Positions 16,844 through 26,463 of a DNA stretch of 64,000 nt are shown here, piece by piece (the first letter of the stretch is position 1; each line of letters opens with the position of its first letter). The notes under the pieces are model-generated. The model searched no databases and was not told where the DNA came from. It worked only from the letters and a program-made list of their open reading frames with translations. Source of the stretch: Blastococcus aurantiacus (lineage in GTDB: Bacteria > Actinomycetota > Actinomycetes > Mycobacteriales > Geodermatophilaceae); assembly GCF_900102425.1 (NCBI RefSeq), contig NZ_FNBT01000004.1, forward strand, positions 372,001 to 436,000, given 5' to 3'. The translations under genes were made by a program, and so were the position numbers.

Positions 16844-18139
16844 GTGGGCGGGCGCGCGCAGGGCTGCACCGTGCTGCACGTCGACATGGACGCGTTCTTC
16901 GCCAGCGTCGAGGTGCGCCGGCACCCCGAGCTCGCCGGCACCCCGGTGATCGTGGGCGGGGCGGGCAACCGGGGCGTGGTCACCTCGGCCACCTACGAGG
17001 CGCGGCGCTACGGCGTGCACGCGGCCATGCCCACCGCCCGCGCGCTGCGGCTGTGCCCGACGGCGACGGTGCTCCCCGGCGACCTGTCCCTCTACGCCGA
17101 GGTGTCCCGGTCGGTGATGGCCCTGTTCCGCTCGATCACCCCGTTGGTGGAGCCGCTGAGCCTGGACGAGGCGTTCCTCGACGTCTCCGGCGCCGGCCGC
17201 CGGCTGGGCGACCCCGCCGAGATCGGCGAGTACCTCCGCGCCCGGGTCTTCGACGAGCAGGGCATCACCTGCTCGGTCGGCGTGGCGGGCAGCAAGTTCG
17301 TCGCCAAGCTGGCCTCCACCTCCGCCAAGCCCGACGGAATGCGGATCGTCCGCCCGGCCGAGGTCATGGACTTCCTGCACCCGCTGCCGGTCGGCGCGCT
17401 GTGGGGCGTGGGCCCCAAGACCGAGGAGCAGCTGCTGCGGCTCGGCATGCGCACCGTGGGAGATCTCGCGCACGTGCCGGCCAGGACGCTGCAGCGGGCC
17501 CTGGGTCCGGCCGCCGGCGCCCACCTGCACGAGCTGGCCTGGGGGCGTGACCCGCGCCGGGTGGTCCCCGACGAGCCGGAGAAGTCCACCGGCCACGAGG
17601 AGACCTTCGGCACCGACGTCGACGATCCAGTGGTCATCCACCGCGAGCTGCTGCTGCTCTCCGAGCGGACGGCGGGCCGGCTGCGCTCGGGCGGCTGGCT
17701 GGCCCGGACGGTCAGCATCAAGGTGCGCTTCGCCGACTTCGCCACGATCACCCGCAGCCGCACCCTCGACGTCCCCACCGACGTGGGACAGGAGCTCTAC
17801 GACACCGCCCGGGCCCTCTTCGACGCGCTGGGGCTCGACCGGGCCCGCATCCGGCTGGTGGGCGTGCGCGCGGAACGGCTGGTGGAGGCCGGGTCCGCGC
17901 CCCAGCAGCTGGAGCTCGGCGCCCGCGAGCACGGCCGGCGGGACGCCGAGCTGGCGGCCGACCGCGCCGCCCGCCGGTTCGGAGCCGGCGCGGTGCGCCC
18001 GGCCACCCTGCTGCACCGCGACGGTCGCCCGGGGCGCGCCGGGCGGCCCTCCGCAGCCCGGCCGGCAGCCGGCGGACGGACCCCCGGGAGCACCCGCGGG
18101 GCCCCCGATCGGCCGGCCGCGGGAAACCCGGAGGGGTGA
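16844..18139 (+). CDS. dinB: DNA polymerase IV (DinB, Y family)
   Basis: A 431-aa Y-family polymerase. Catalytic residues are D14 in HVDMDAFFASVE and D108-E109 in PLSLDEAFLDVS. The helix-hairpin-helix thumb region (WGVGPKTEEQLLRLGMRTVGD) and the little finger domain (HEETFGTDVDD onward) follow. The C-terminal 60 residues are Arg/Pro/Gly-rich and probably disordered. GTG start with GGAGGAGG about 5 bases upstream. The SOS box directly before it predicts induction by DNA damage, together with dnaE2. A clamp-binding peptide may be GSAPQQLELG near residue 345. Confidence 0.93.
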   Translation: MGGRAQGCTVLHVDMDAFFASVEVRRHPELAGTPVIVGGAGNRGVVTSATYEARRYGVHAAMPTARALRLCPTATVLPGDLSLYAEVSRSVMALFRSITPLVEPLSLDEAFLDVSGAGRRLGDPAEIGEYLRARVFDEQGITCSVGVAGSKFVAKLASTSAKPDGMRIVRPAEVMDFLHPLPVGALWGVGPKTEEQLLRLGMRTVGDLAHVPARTLQRALGPAAGAHLHELAWGRDPRRVVPDEPEKSTGHEETFGTDVDDPVVIHRELLLLSERTAGRLRSGGWLARTVSIKVRFADFATITRSRTLDVPTDVGQELYDTARALFDALGLDRARIRLVGVRAERLVEAGSAPQQLELGAREHGRRDAELAADRAARRFGAGAVRPATLLHRDGRPGRAGRPSAARPAAGGRTPGSTRGAPDRPAAGNPEG

Positions 18140-18265
18140 TCACCGGCGGTTCGCCCCCGGCTCGCCGTATCGTCATCTTTCGCGCCCCCCAAAGGGCTCG
18201 TATCCTCGAAGTCACCGTCGGCGGAAGCCTCCGACGGCCATGGCTCCGCCCACCTGGAGGTCGAC

Positions 18266-18676
18266 GTGCCGCTCTCCGAGCACGAACAACGGCTGCTGGA
18301 GCAGATCGAGCGCGCCCTCGTCGATGACGATCCCAAGTTCGCCTCCTCCGTCCGCACCGGCGATCGCCGGCTGAAGTCCCGTCGGCGCCTGCAGATCGGC
18401 GCCGCCCTCGTCGTCGTCGGCTTCGCGATCCTCGTCGGCGGCGCCGTCGCGCAGGAGTGGCTCATCGGGGCGCTCGGCTTCCTGGTCGCCTTCGGCGGCG
18501 CGGCGCTCGCGGTCCTGCACTACAAGGTCGCCACCGGCGCGGTCGAGCCCGGCCCCGCCCCCACGAGCGGTCGCGGACCGTCCGGACCCGCCCGCGGCAA
18601 CCGCGGGGCCCGGGGCGGGCGCCAGCCGCTGAAGAGCCGCCTCGAGGAGCGCTTCCGCCGCCGCTACGACCAGTAG
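18266..18676 (+). CDS. DUF3040 domain membrane protein
   Basis: A 136-aa protein. The N-terminal MPLSEHEQRLLEQIERALV is the signature of DUF3040, followed by two transmembrane helices (IGAALVVVGFAILVGGAVA and LIGALGFLVAFGGAALAVL) and a basic Gly/Arg-rich tail. It is an actinobacterial membrane protein of unknown function that is regularly found just before the dcw cluster. GTG start with GGAGG 5 bases upstream. The stretch before it (18140-18265) has no clear promoter beyond a possible TATCCT at 18201. Confidence 0.9.
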   Translation: MPLSEHEQRLLEQIERALVDDDPKFASSVRTGDRRLKSRRRLQIGAALVVVGFAILVGGAVAQEWLIGALGFLVAFGGAALAVLHYKVATGAVEPGPAPTSGRGPSGPARGNRGARGGRQPLKSRLEERFRRRYDQ

Positions 18677-18704
18677 CCGGTAGCCCCTGCGCGACGCCCG
18701 GACC

Positions 18705-19169
18705 GTGGCGGGCCCTCTGAAGTACGCGGTGGTGGAGCGGGAGCGCCGTTACCTCCTCGCGAGCATGCCGGACGGGGTCACCGGCACCAGGGACATCGTC
18801 GACCGCTACGTGATCGGCACCCGCCTCCGTCTGCGCGAGGTGCGCGGGCCCGACGGCGCGGTGACCCGCAAGCTCGGCCACAAGGTCCGTCTCTCCGACG
18901 GGCCCGGCGAGATCGCCTGCACCACCTTCTACCTGGACGACGAGGAGTGGGCGGTCCTGGCGGTGTTGCCCGCCCGGACCCTCCGCAAGAAGCGGCACAC
19001 GATCGCCCGTGACGGGTGGGTGCTCGCGGTCGACGAGCACGAGGACGGCGCGCTCGTTGCGGAGATCGACGACCGCGACGAGCCCTCCGACCGCCTTCCC
19101 GACTGGCTCGACGTCGTCAAGGACGTGACCCGGGACGAGGCGTGGACCGGTGGAGGCCTGGCGCGCTAG
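18705..19169 (+). CDS. CYTH-domain-like protein
   Basis: A 154-aa protein with the pattern of CYTH tunnel-fold proteins: VERERRYLL near the N-terminus in place of the usual ExExK, YVIGTRLRLREV, KLGHKVRL, KKRHTIARDGWVLAVDEH and LVAEIDD. CYTH enzymes bind triphosphates (thiamine triphosphatase, adenylate cyclase CyaB). The first glutamate pair is altered, so catalysis is uncertain. GTG start, 28 bases after DUF3040; probably cotranscribed. It converges with the transglutaminase gene. Confidence 0.7.
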   Translation: MAGPLKYAVVERERRYLLASMPDGVTGTRDIVDRYVIGTRLRLREVRGPDGAVTRKLGHKVRLSDGPGEIACTTFYLDDEEWAVLAVLPARTLRKKRHTIARDGWVLAVDEHEDGALVAEIDDRDEPSDRLPDWLDVVKDVTRDEAWTGGGLAR

Positions 19170-19187
19170 CCGCCCACGGTCCGCGCG

Positions 19188-21530
19188 TCAGACCCGGCGC
19201 ACGCCCCGCCGCCAGGCCCAGAGGAGCGCGGGCAGCCGGCGTGCCCACGCCGGCAGGCCCGCCTGCACCGCCGCCGGCAGGGACGCCGGCCAGCACACCG
19301 CCCGCACGCGGGCCCACCGGTCGGCGCCCCGGACGAGTTCGCGTCGCGCGGTGCGCAGCGCCGGGCGCAGGTCGTCGTCCCGGGCTCCGGTCGTCGGGCC
19401 GTAACTGGCCAGCTCCTCGGCCTGCGCCAGGCGCGCGACCGCCTGGGCGCCCGCGGATCCGGCCGTCCGCTCCACCAGGGCTCGGCCCGCCTCCCGCGGC
19501 GTCCAGGCCGGGTCCCGGTCGATGCCGAGGTCGTCGGCGGTGGCGGTCAGTTCGTCCCACAGCGCCCGCGGCGTCCCCGCGACGAGCCGCCGGCGCCGCT
19601 GCAGCAGCCGCACCCCGGCCGGCAGCGCGAGCGCGGTGACCGCCAGCGCGCCCAGGCCGGCGCGCAGCAGCCAGGTCTCCTCGTCGGCGTCCGCGGAGTA
19701 GTCGCCGACCGCGTCGGAGGATTCCAGGTCAGGTCCCAGCGGCACCACCGGGTCGATGAGGAGCAGCTGGTCCGGGGGGATCTCCGGCGCCACGGGCGCC
19801 TGCTCCGGGAAGTCCTCGACGGCGACCCGGGGGGCCCACGGCAGATCCGCGCGCCGGTCGACGTCGATGGGCGTGGGGTCGAAGGGCACCCAGCCCAGGT
19901 CGTAGAAGTACACCTCGACCCAGGCGTGCGCGTCCTCGCTGGTGATCACCCGGCTGCCGTCCTCCTGGACGGCCCCGGGCGTGTAGCCGAGCGCGACCCG
20001 CGCCGGCATCCCGGCGGCGCGCACCATGACCGCCATCGCCCCGGCGTACTGCTCGCAGTACCCCCGGCGCTCGGTCAGGAAGTCGACCAGGTCGTCACCG
20101 CTGGTGCCGGGGGCGGTGGACAGGGCGTAGACGAAGCCGTTGGCGGGATCGGTGAGGAAGTCCATGATCCGCTGGACGCGTGCGTACCCGCCCTCCACGC
20201 CGTCGACCAGTGCGTCCACCTGCGCCCGGACGCGCGGGTCGAGGGGGGGCAGCGAGGTGAAGCGGTCGCGCACCGGGTGCCCGGGACGGAGCGGGGGCGC
20301 GGCCTGCAGCTGCTCCGGCGTCGGGCGCACCTCGGAGGCGGTCACCTCGTAGCTGCGGTCGGCGCTCGTGACGTCCTCGCCCACGACGCTGCCCGCCGTC
20401 GGGTCGAGCCGCCACCCGTCCCAGCCGCCGTCCAGCCGCACCGCCAGCGGTGAGACGGGCACCGGGAGGTACCGGTCGTCGTGCCCCAGCGCCTCGATCC
20501 GGGCGCTCACCTGACGGCCGGACGCCTTCTGGTGCGGCCGCGGCAGCTGGGCGCCCAGGGGGAGCAGCGAGCCGGGCTCCCCCTCGATCCAGCCCGCCTC
20601 CGCGTCGTACCGGTCGACCGTCACCGAGCGCAGGTAGCCGGGGTCGGGCACGTCGGTCTCCAGCCGCAGGAGGTCGACGGGGTCGTTGCGCGTCAGCTGC
20701 CCGCGCATGGCCGCGACCGGATCCAGCGCCGTCCCCGTGCCACCCGCGCCACCCGTGCCGCCGGAGCCGCCGTTCAGCGTCCCCTCGGCGAGGGTCGGCA
20801 GCATCCCGCCGCCGAGCACGCCCACCAGCACGGCCACCACGGCGATGCGGACGGCGGTGCCGCCGCCTGCCCCGCGCGCGGCGTCGGCCCGGGCGCCGGG
20901 GTCCAGCTGCCGCGACTGGTCGGCCCACAGCAGCAGGGCCAGTCCCGCGGCGGGTGCGACGACGGGGACCAGGCCGATGTCGCCGCCGAGGGTGAACACC
21001 GGTACGCCGAACAGCACCAGCAGCGCGAGTCCGGCGGCAGCGGCCTGACGCCCGGCCACGGCCAGCAGGTCGACGAACACCGCGACGAGCCCGACGAACA
21101 CGGCGACCAGGGCCACGAGCGCGGCCACGGGGAAGGCGGGCGCGGTCTGCTCCCGGATCTCGTCCGCGCCGTCGCGCATCACGGCCAGCAGCGCCTCGAC
21201 GCCGTCCGCCGTGGGGAGGACGCCCCACGTCGTCCCCACGGAGGTGAACCGCCCGGTGAGGTAGCCGGTCAGCGCGACCAGCTGGCCGACGGGGACGGCC
21301 AGCGTGCCGAGAGCCGCCCACAGCGGCGGGACCGGGCGCCGGGGGAAGGCGCGGGCCGCGATCGCCTCACCGGCGTACCGGAGCGCCAGTCCGGACAGCA
21401 GGACGACGACGACGGCGGCGATCACCGGGCGCACCCAGTCACCCGCCGAGAAGACGGGGGAGAGGGCCAGGGCGCCCGACAGGGTCGCGGCCGCGGCGGC
21501 CAGGGAGGTGCGGACGTCGGGGTGTCTCAC
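19188..21530 (-). CDS. TgpA-like transmembrane transglutaminase (DUF3488 + transglutaminase core)
   Basis: A 780-aa membrane protein. The N-terminal 230 residues hold about six helices, then an extracytoplasmic region with a Gly-rich linker. The transglutaminase core has the catalytic Cys in RRGYCEQYAGAMAVM, and the His and Asp in SEDAHAWVEVYFYDLGWVPFDP. A further helix precedes a cytoplasmic DUF4129-like tail. The GTG start overlaps the DUF58 stop by 4 bp. With DUF58 and MoxR it forms a conserved operon whose precise job (envelope protein processing or assembly) is not established. Confidence 0.9.
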   Translation of the reverse strand: MRHPDVRTSLAAAAATLSGALALSPVFSAGDWVRPVIAAVVVVLLSGLALRYAGEAIAARAFPRRPVPPLWAALGTLAVPVGQLVALTGYLTGRFTSVGTTWGVLPTADGVEALLAVMRDGADEIREQTAPAFPVAALVALVAVFVGLVAVFVDLLAVAGRQAAAAGLALLVLFGVPVFTLGGDIGLVPVVAPAAGLALLLWADQSRQLDPGARADAARGAGGGTAVRIAVVAVLVGVLGGGMLPTLAEGTLNGGSGGTGGAGGTGTALDPVAAMRGQLTRNDPVDLLRLETDVPDPGYLRSVTVDRYDAEAGWIEGEPGSLLPLGAQLPRPHQKASGRQVSARIEALGHDDRYLPVPVSPLAVRLDGGWDGWRLDPTAGSVVGEDVTSADRSYEVTASEVRPTPEQLQAAPPLRPGHPVRDRFTSLPPLDPRVRAQVDALVDGVEGGYARVQRIMDFLTDPANGFVYALSTAPGTSGDDLVDFLTERRGYCEQYAGAMAVMVRAAGMPARVALGYTPGAVQEDGSRVITSEDAHAWVEVYFYDLGWVPFDPTPIDVDRRADLPWAPRVAVEDFPEQAPVAPEIPPDQLLLIDPVVPLGPDLESSDAVGDYSADADEETWLLRAGLGALAVTALALPAGVRLLQRRRRLVAGTPRALWDELTATADDLGIDRDPAWTPREAGRALVERTAGSAGAQAVARLAQAEELASYGPTTGARDDDLRPALRTARRELVRGADRWARVRAVCWPASLPAAVQAGLPAWARRLPALLWAWRRGVRRV

Positions 21531-22846
21531 CGGACTGCCTCCGCAACCGGCCGGCCGGCGAGCTCGGCCCACGCCCGGGCCACGGGGTCGCCGGCCCGGG
21601 CGACGGCGACCCGCCAGCCGGCCGCGCGGAGCACCCCCGCGACCTCCTCGCGCTGGTCGGACAGCGTCGTGCTCGCGCCGGACACGCCGGGGCGGTGGCC
21701 GCGGACCCCCGGCAGGAAGCTGCCGAGGTCGAGCAGCACCGCCAGGCCGGCCGAGGGGCCGGACCGGGCGCGGACGAGATCGGCGACGTCCTCGGGCCCC
21801 AGGGCGCCCAGCACGCAGACGACCTGGCCGTCACCGGCGATGCGCCGCACCACCTCGAGCCCCGGGGCGAGGTCGGTCCCGGAGGAGGGCGTGAGCGTGG
21901 CCAGCCGGTCGAGCAGCTCCTCGGGAGCGCCGCCCAGCGGGCCGGCCGGCACCCGACCGGAGCCGGCGAGCTCACCTGCCTCGGTGACCAGGCGCACCTC
22001 GTGGCCCCGGGCGCCGAGGGCGACCGCGATGCTGGCCGTGGCCTCGACCGCCCACTCCAGGCTGTCGGCCGGATCGGCGTCGTGCTGGGGGGCGATGAGG
22101 TGCGCGGGCCTGCGGGCGTCGAGCAGCACCGTGGTCCGCGCCCGCCAGGGGCGCTCCTCCAGGCGGACCTTGAGCTCGCCGGTGCGGGCGGTGGCCCGCC
22201 AGTGCACCTTGCGCAGGTCGTCCCCGCGCCGGTACTCGCGGATGCTCACGTCGTCCTCGCCGTGCACGGCGATCGAGCGGCGCGAGCCCTCGCCGCCGTG
22301 CCCGTCCAGCGGACCGGCGGCGCCCAGCGGCTGCACCCGGGGGAGGACGAGCAGTGGCGTGGTGCCGGCTCCGGCGTTGCTGCGCTCCACCAGCCCGAAC
22401 GGGTCCACCACCCGCGACCTCAGGGGGCCGAGGGCGTAGCGGCCGCGGCGGCGCGGGACCAGCCGGTAGCGCAGGACCGTCCCGCGGCCCACGGGCAGCC
22501 GGGCGAGGGTGAACCGCTGGTCGGTGCCGAGCGCGGGGGGCAGTTGCTCGGCGAGCAGCCAGGTGGCTCCCGGCCCGCGTCCGGCGCTGGTGATCTCGAG
22601 CGACACCTCGGCGCCCTCGCCCCGACGGACCCGGGCTGGGTCCACGGTGCGGGCCACTGCCGGGCGGAACCGCTCGCGCGCCACCACCAGAGCGGACACG
22701 ATCGGCAGGGCCAGCACGAAGACGGTCAGCTGCACGACGGACCGCTCGCCGAGCAGCGCCCCGGCGACCAGCAGCGCCGCCCCGCCGGCGAGCAGCCACC
22801 GGCCGCGGCGCGTGAGCGCGGTCCGCGGCGCTCCCGGTCCCCGCAC
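21527..22846 (-). CDS. DUF58 domain protein
   Basis: A 439-aa protein. Two adjacent membrane helices lie near the N-terminus (WLLAGGAALLVAGALL and VVQLTVFVLALPIVSALVV). The DUF58 core reads DDVSIREYRRGDDLRKVHWR followed by TVLLDARRP, the start of a von Willebrand-A-like domain. The start is placed at GTG 22846; an in-frame CTG at 22855 overlaps the MoxR stop in a CTGA junction and is an alternative. It is the middle gene of the MoxR-DUF58-transglutaminase operon, where the MoxR ATPase is thought to act on the VWA-like partner. Confidence 0.88.
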   Translation of the reverse strand: MRGPGAPRTALTRRGRWLLAGGAALLVAGALLGERSVVQLTVFVLALPIVSALVVARERFRPAVARTVDPARVRRGEGAEVSLEITSAGRGPGATWLLAEQLPPALGTDQRFTLARLPVGRGTVLRYRLVPRRRGRYALGPLRSRVVDPFGLVERSNAGAGTTPLLVLPRVQPLGAAGPLDGHGGEGSRRSIAVHGEDDVSIREYRRGDDLRKVHWRATARTGELKVRLEERPWRARTTVLLDARRPAHLIAPQHDADPADSLEWAVEATASIAVALGARGHEVRLVTEAGELAGSGRVPAGPLGGAPEELLDRLATLTPSSGTDLAPGLEVVRRIAGDGQVVCVLGALGPEDVADLVRARSGPSAGLAVLLDLGSFLPGVRGHRPGVSGASTTLSDQREEVAGVLRAAGWRVAVARAGDPVARAWAELAGRPVAEAVR

Positions 22847-22851
22847 CGGCG

Positions 22852-23835
<984 letters not shown>

Positions 23836-23949
23836 CCCTCCCACGGTACGTGGACTCGACGGTCGCGGGGGGTGATCGGCCTCGGTCCGCCACCGGGCGC
23901 TGAGCTGGGTCGGGGTCCGGGTGGGGAGGCCGACCACGACACGGTGCTG

Positions 23950-23979
23950 AGTGGTGTCCAGTGGGGGCCAGTGGGTTAC
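23950..23979 (+). promoter_or_regulatory. MraZ operator: three direct 10-bp repeats
   Basis: Three consecutive decamers begin AGTGG: AGTGGTGTCC (23950), AGTGGGGGCC (23960) and AGTGGGTTAC (23970). MraZ of other bacteria binds TGGG-type direct repeats at exactly this 10-bp spacing in front of its own gene. The third repeat overlaps a possible -10 box TACTGT (23977-23982), so binding would repress the dcw promoter. The leader to the GTG is about 70 bases. Confidence 0.8.
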
Positions 23980-24058
23980 TGTGTCGCTCGGTGGGGAGGC
24001 AGGGACCGCTCAGGGGTCGCTGCGGAGCCAATGGAGGACAGATGCAGGGGGTGATCCG

Positions 24059-24493
24059 GTGTTCGTCGGCAGCTACCCCTTGCGGCTCGACGAGAAGGGC
24101 CGGCTCGCCCTCCCCGTCCGATTCCGCGACCAGGTGGCCGACGGCATGGTGATCAAGAAGGGCCAGGAGCGCTGCGTCTACGGCCTGACGATGGCCCGGG
24201 TCGCCGAGCAGAGCGCCGCCATGGCCGCCATGGCTCCCTCCGACACCGCCCGCGCCCGCATGGCCGCCCGCATGAGCTTCGGGTCGATGGTCGAGATCGA
24301 GCCGGACAAGACCGGCCGCATCACCATCCCCGCGAGCCTCCGCGAGTACGCGGGCCTGGACCGCGACGTCGTCGTCGTCGGTGTGGACACCCGCTTCGAG
24401 ATCTGGGACGCCACCAACTGGGAGGCCTACGTGGCCGAGCTGGAGGCGGCGTACGCCGACCTGGAGAGCGAGGGGATGCCGACCCTGTCGTGA
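24059..24493 (+). CDS. mraZ: Transcriptional regulator MraZ
   Basis: A 144-aa protein with the two SpoVT/AbrB-like MraZ repeats: [20 protein letters not shown] at the start and [20 protein letters not shown] near residue 78. Length matches the family. MraZ is a ring-forming DNA-binding repressor or regulator of the dcw operon. The GTG at 24059 is chosen because AGGGGG lies about 7 bases upstream and MraZ proteins begin at MFxG; longer readings into the operator are not credible. A 442-base spacer separates it from rsmH. Confidence 0.95.
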   Translation: MFVGSYPLRLDEKGRLALPVRFRDQVADGMVIKKGQERCVYGLTMARVAEQSAAMAAMAPSDTARARMAARMSFGSMVEIEPDKTGRITIPASLREYAGLDRDVVVVGVDTRFEIWDATNWEAYVAELEAAYADLESEGMPTLS

Positions 24494-24935
24494 TCCCCGG
24501 TCGCCTCCACCCGACCCCACCCGGGTCCCCGAGAGCCCCGAACGAGCCGCCTTCCCCGCGGCTCGACCGGTTCAAGAGCCCCAGCCGCCTTCCCCGCTGC
24601 TGGGTCCCCGCTCCTCGTCGATCCGGACCGGACAGGGTGCGACCGGCCCGCCACCCCCCGGCGGACCGGTCCCGGCGACCTCCCGGCCCCGCGGGGCACC
24701 ACCTGACGCTCTTCCCCGACGCCAGGCGGGCGCCCCGCGGGCCGGCTCCCCATCCCGCTCCACTGTCCCCACTCCGCCCCACCCACCCCGTTCCGCCCCA
24801 CCCCACCGCTCCGCCTCGGTGTCGCTCCCGTCCCACCCACCCGCTTCGTCCCACCCGCCCGGATTCCTCCCACCACCGCGCCTCGGGGCGCGGCACCATC
24901 GCAGGCGCTCCACCGGAACCCGAGAGGCAGTGACG
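24494..24935 (+). other. 442-base non-coding, C-rich spacer between mraZ and rsmH
   Basis: No credible gene is seen. The plus strand has long pyrimidine tracts, especially 24740-24890, with many repeats of CCCCAC, CCGCCCCAC and CCCACC. The minus strand is therefore full of GTGGG and GGGGT runs that could form G-quadruplexes or bind MraZ-like factors. An open frame crosses it in the mraZ +1 frame but its product is only Pro/Arg low-complexity. The end of the spacer provides the rsmH ribosome site. Confidence 0.6.
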
Positions 24936-25931
24936 ATGAGCAGCACCGGATCCACCGGCGCGCCCGACGCGCCCGGGTCCCCGGTGCACGTGCCCGTCCT
25001 GCTGGAGCGGGTCACCGAGCTCCTCGGCCCCGCCTGCGCGGCGCCCGGCGCCGTCCTCGTCGACGCCACCCTCGGCCTGGCCGGCCACTCGCTGGCGCTG
25101 CTCGACGCCCACCCCGGCCTCCGGCTCGTCGGCCTCGACCGCGATCCCGAGGCCCGCGCCGAGGCCGCCCGCCGCATCGAGGCCGCCGGCCACACCGACC
25201 GCGTCACCCTGGTCCCCGCCGTCTTCGACGAGCTCCCCGACGTGCTCGACCGCCTCGGCATCGACGAGGTGCAGGCCGTGCTGTTCGACCTCGGCGTCTC
25301 CTCGCTCCAGCTGGACCGGCCCGACCGGGGCTTCAGCTACTCCGCCGACGCCCCGCTGGACATGCGGATGAACCCGGAGACCGGGCGCACCGCCGCGGAG
25401 ATCGTGAACACCTACCCGCCCAAGGAGCTGGCCCGCGTGCTCCGGGTCTACGGCGAGGAGCGCTTCGCCTCGCGCATCGCCGCCGCCATCGACCGCGAGC
25501 GGGCCCGGGAACCCTTCACCTCCACCGGTCGGCTCGCGGAGCTGGTGCGCGAGGCGATCCCCGCCGCCACCCGGCGCACCGGTGGTCACCCGGCCAAGCG
25601 GACCTTCCAGGCGCTGCGCATCGAGGTCAACGACGAGCTCGGCGTCCTCGAGCGCGCGCTGCCCGCGGCGATCGAGGCGCTCGCCGTCGGCGGACGGATC
25701 GCGGTCATCACCTTCCACTCCCTCGAGGACCGCATCGTCAAGCAGACCCTCGCCGAGGGTGCGACCGACCACACGCCCCACGGGATGCCCGTGCCCCTTC
25801 CGGAGCACGGTCCCGTGCTGCGGCTCCTGACCCGCGGCGGCGAGGCCGCCTCGGACGCAGAGGTCACCGTCAACTCCCGCGCGGCCTCGGCCCGGGTCCG
25901 CGCGGCCGAGCGCATCCGGAGGGCCGCATGA
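24936..25931 (+). CDS. rsmH: 16S rRNA (cytosine1402-N4)-methyltransferase RsmH (MraW)
   Basis: A 331-aa SAM-dependent methyltransferase that modifies C1402 in the ribosomal P site. Visible landmarks: [13 protein letters not shown], the SAM motif [28 protein letters not shown] with RGFSY, the motif [19 protein letters not shown], and [15 protein letters not shown] at 24936 is used (GAGAGG about 8 bases upstream); GTG 24930 in frame would add two residues. The stop overlaps the ftsL start by 4 bp (ATGA). Confidence 0.95.
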   Translation: MSSTGSTGAPDAPGSPVHVPVLLERVTELLGPACAAPGAVLVDATLGLAGHSLALLDAHPGLRLVGLDRDPEARAEAARRIEAAGHTDRVTLVPAVFDELPDVLDRLGIDEVQAVLFDLGVSSLQLDRPDRGFSYSADAPLDMRMNPETGRTAAEIVNTYPPKELARVLRVYGEERFASRIAAAIDRERAREPFTSTGRLAELVREAIPAATRRTGGHPAKRTFQALRIEVNDELGVLERALPAAIEALAVGGRIAVITFHSLEDRIVKQTLAEGATDHTPHGMPVPLPEHGPVLRLLTRGGEAASDAEVTVNSRAASARVRAAERIRRAA

Positions 25932-26461
25932 GCAGCCGAGCCACTGCCCGCGTCCCCGTGAGCCCGCGGACGCCGTCCGCCCGGTCCGTCCCCGTGCGGA
26001 CGACGCCGCGGACGACGCCGCGGTCCCACCCCCGACCGCAGCTCAGTGTGGTCGCACCGCCCGCGCCGCGTCCCCGCCGCAGCGCCCGCACGGCCCTGCG
26101 CAATCGCCGGGCGCCGTTCGTGCTGCTCGTCGTCGCCCTCCTGGCCGGCACCGCACTGGGGCTGCTCGTGCTCAACACCGCGATCGCGGTCGACTCCCTG
26201 GAGGCCACCCGCCTCCGCGCGGACAACGCCCAGCGAGCTCAGGACGTGCAGCGCCTCGAGCAGCGGGTCATCGACGGCAACACGCCGGCCGCGATCGCGC
26301 AGGCCGCCGTCGCCGCCGGCCTGGTGCCCGCGGCCGGGGCCGCCTACCTCGTCCTCGACCCCGAGGGCGCACCCGTGCTGCGCGGGGAGCCGGTGCCCGC
26401 CGAGGCGCCGCCCGCCCCGCCGGCACCCGCACCGGCGGAGCGTCCCGCGGGAGGGAACTGA
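25928..26461 (+). CDS. ftsL: Cell division protein FtsL-like (septum-associated bitopic protein)
   Basis: A 177-aa bitopic protein: a basic, Pro/Arg-rich cytoplasmic N-terminus of about 60 residues, one transmembrane helix ([19 protein letters not shown]) and an extracytoplasmic coiled-coil-like segment [20 protein letters not shown], then a Pro/Ala-rich end. Its identity rests on topology and the position between rsmH and ftsI, since FtsL sequences diverge widely. It would bind FtsQ and FtsB in the divisome and activate FtsW-FtsI. ATGA overlap with rsmH. Confidence 0.85.
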   Translation: MSSRATARVPVSPRTPSARSVPVRTTPRTTPRSHPRPQLSVVAPPAPRPRRSARTALRNRRAPFVLLVVALLAGTALGLLVLNTAIAVDSLEATRLRADNAQRAQDVQRLEQRVIDGNTPAAIAQAAVAAGLVPAAGAAYLVLDPEGAPVLRGEPVPAEAPPAPPAPAPAERPAGGN

Positions 26462-26463
26462 CC

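Noticed and set aside
24490-24933. Open frame filling the mraZ-rsmH spacer
   Set aside because: Pro/Arg/His low complexity with no ribosome site of its own; better explained by C-rich spacer DNA.
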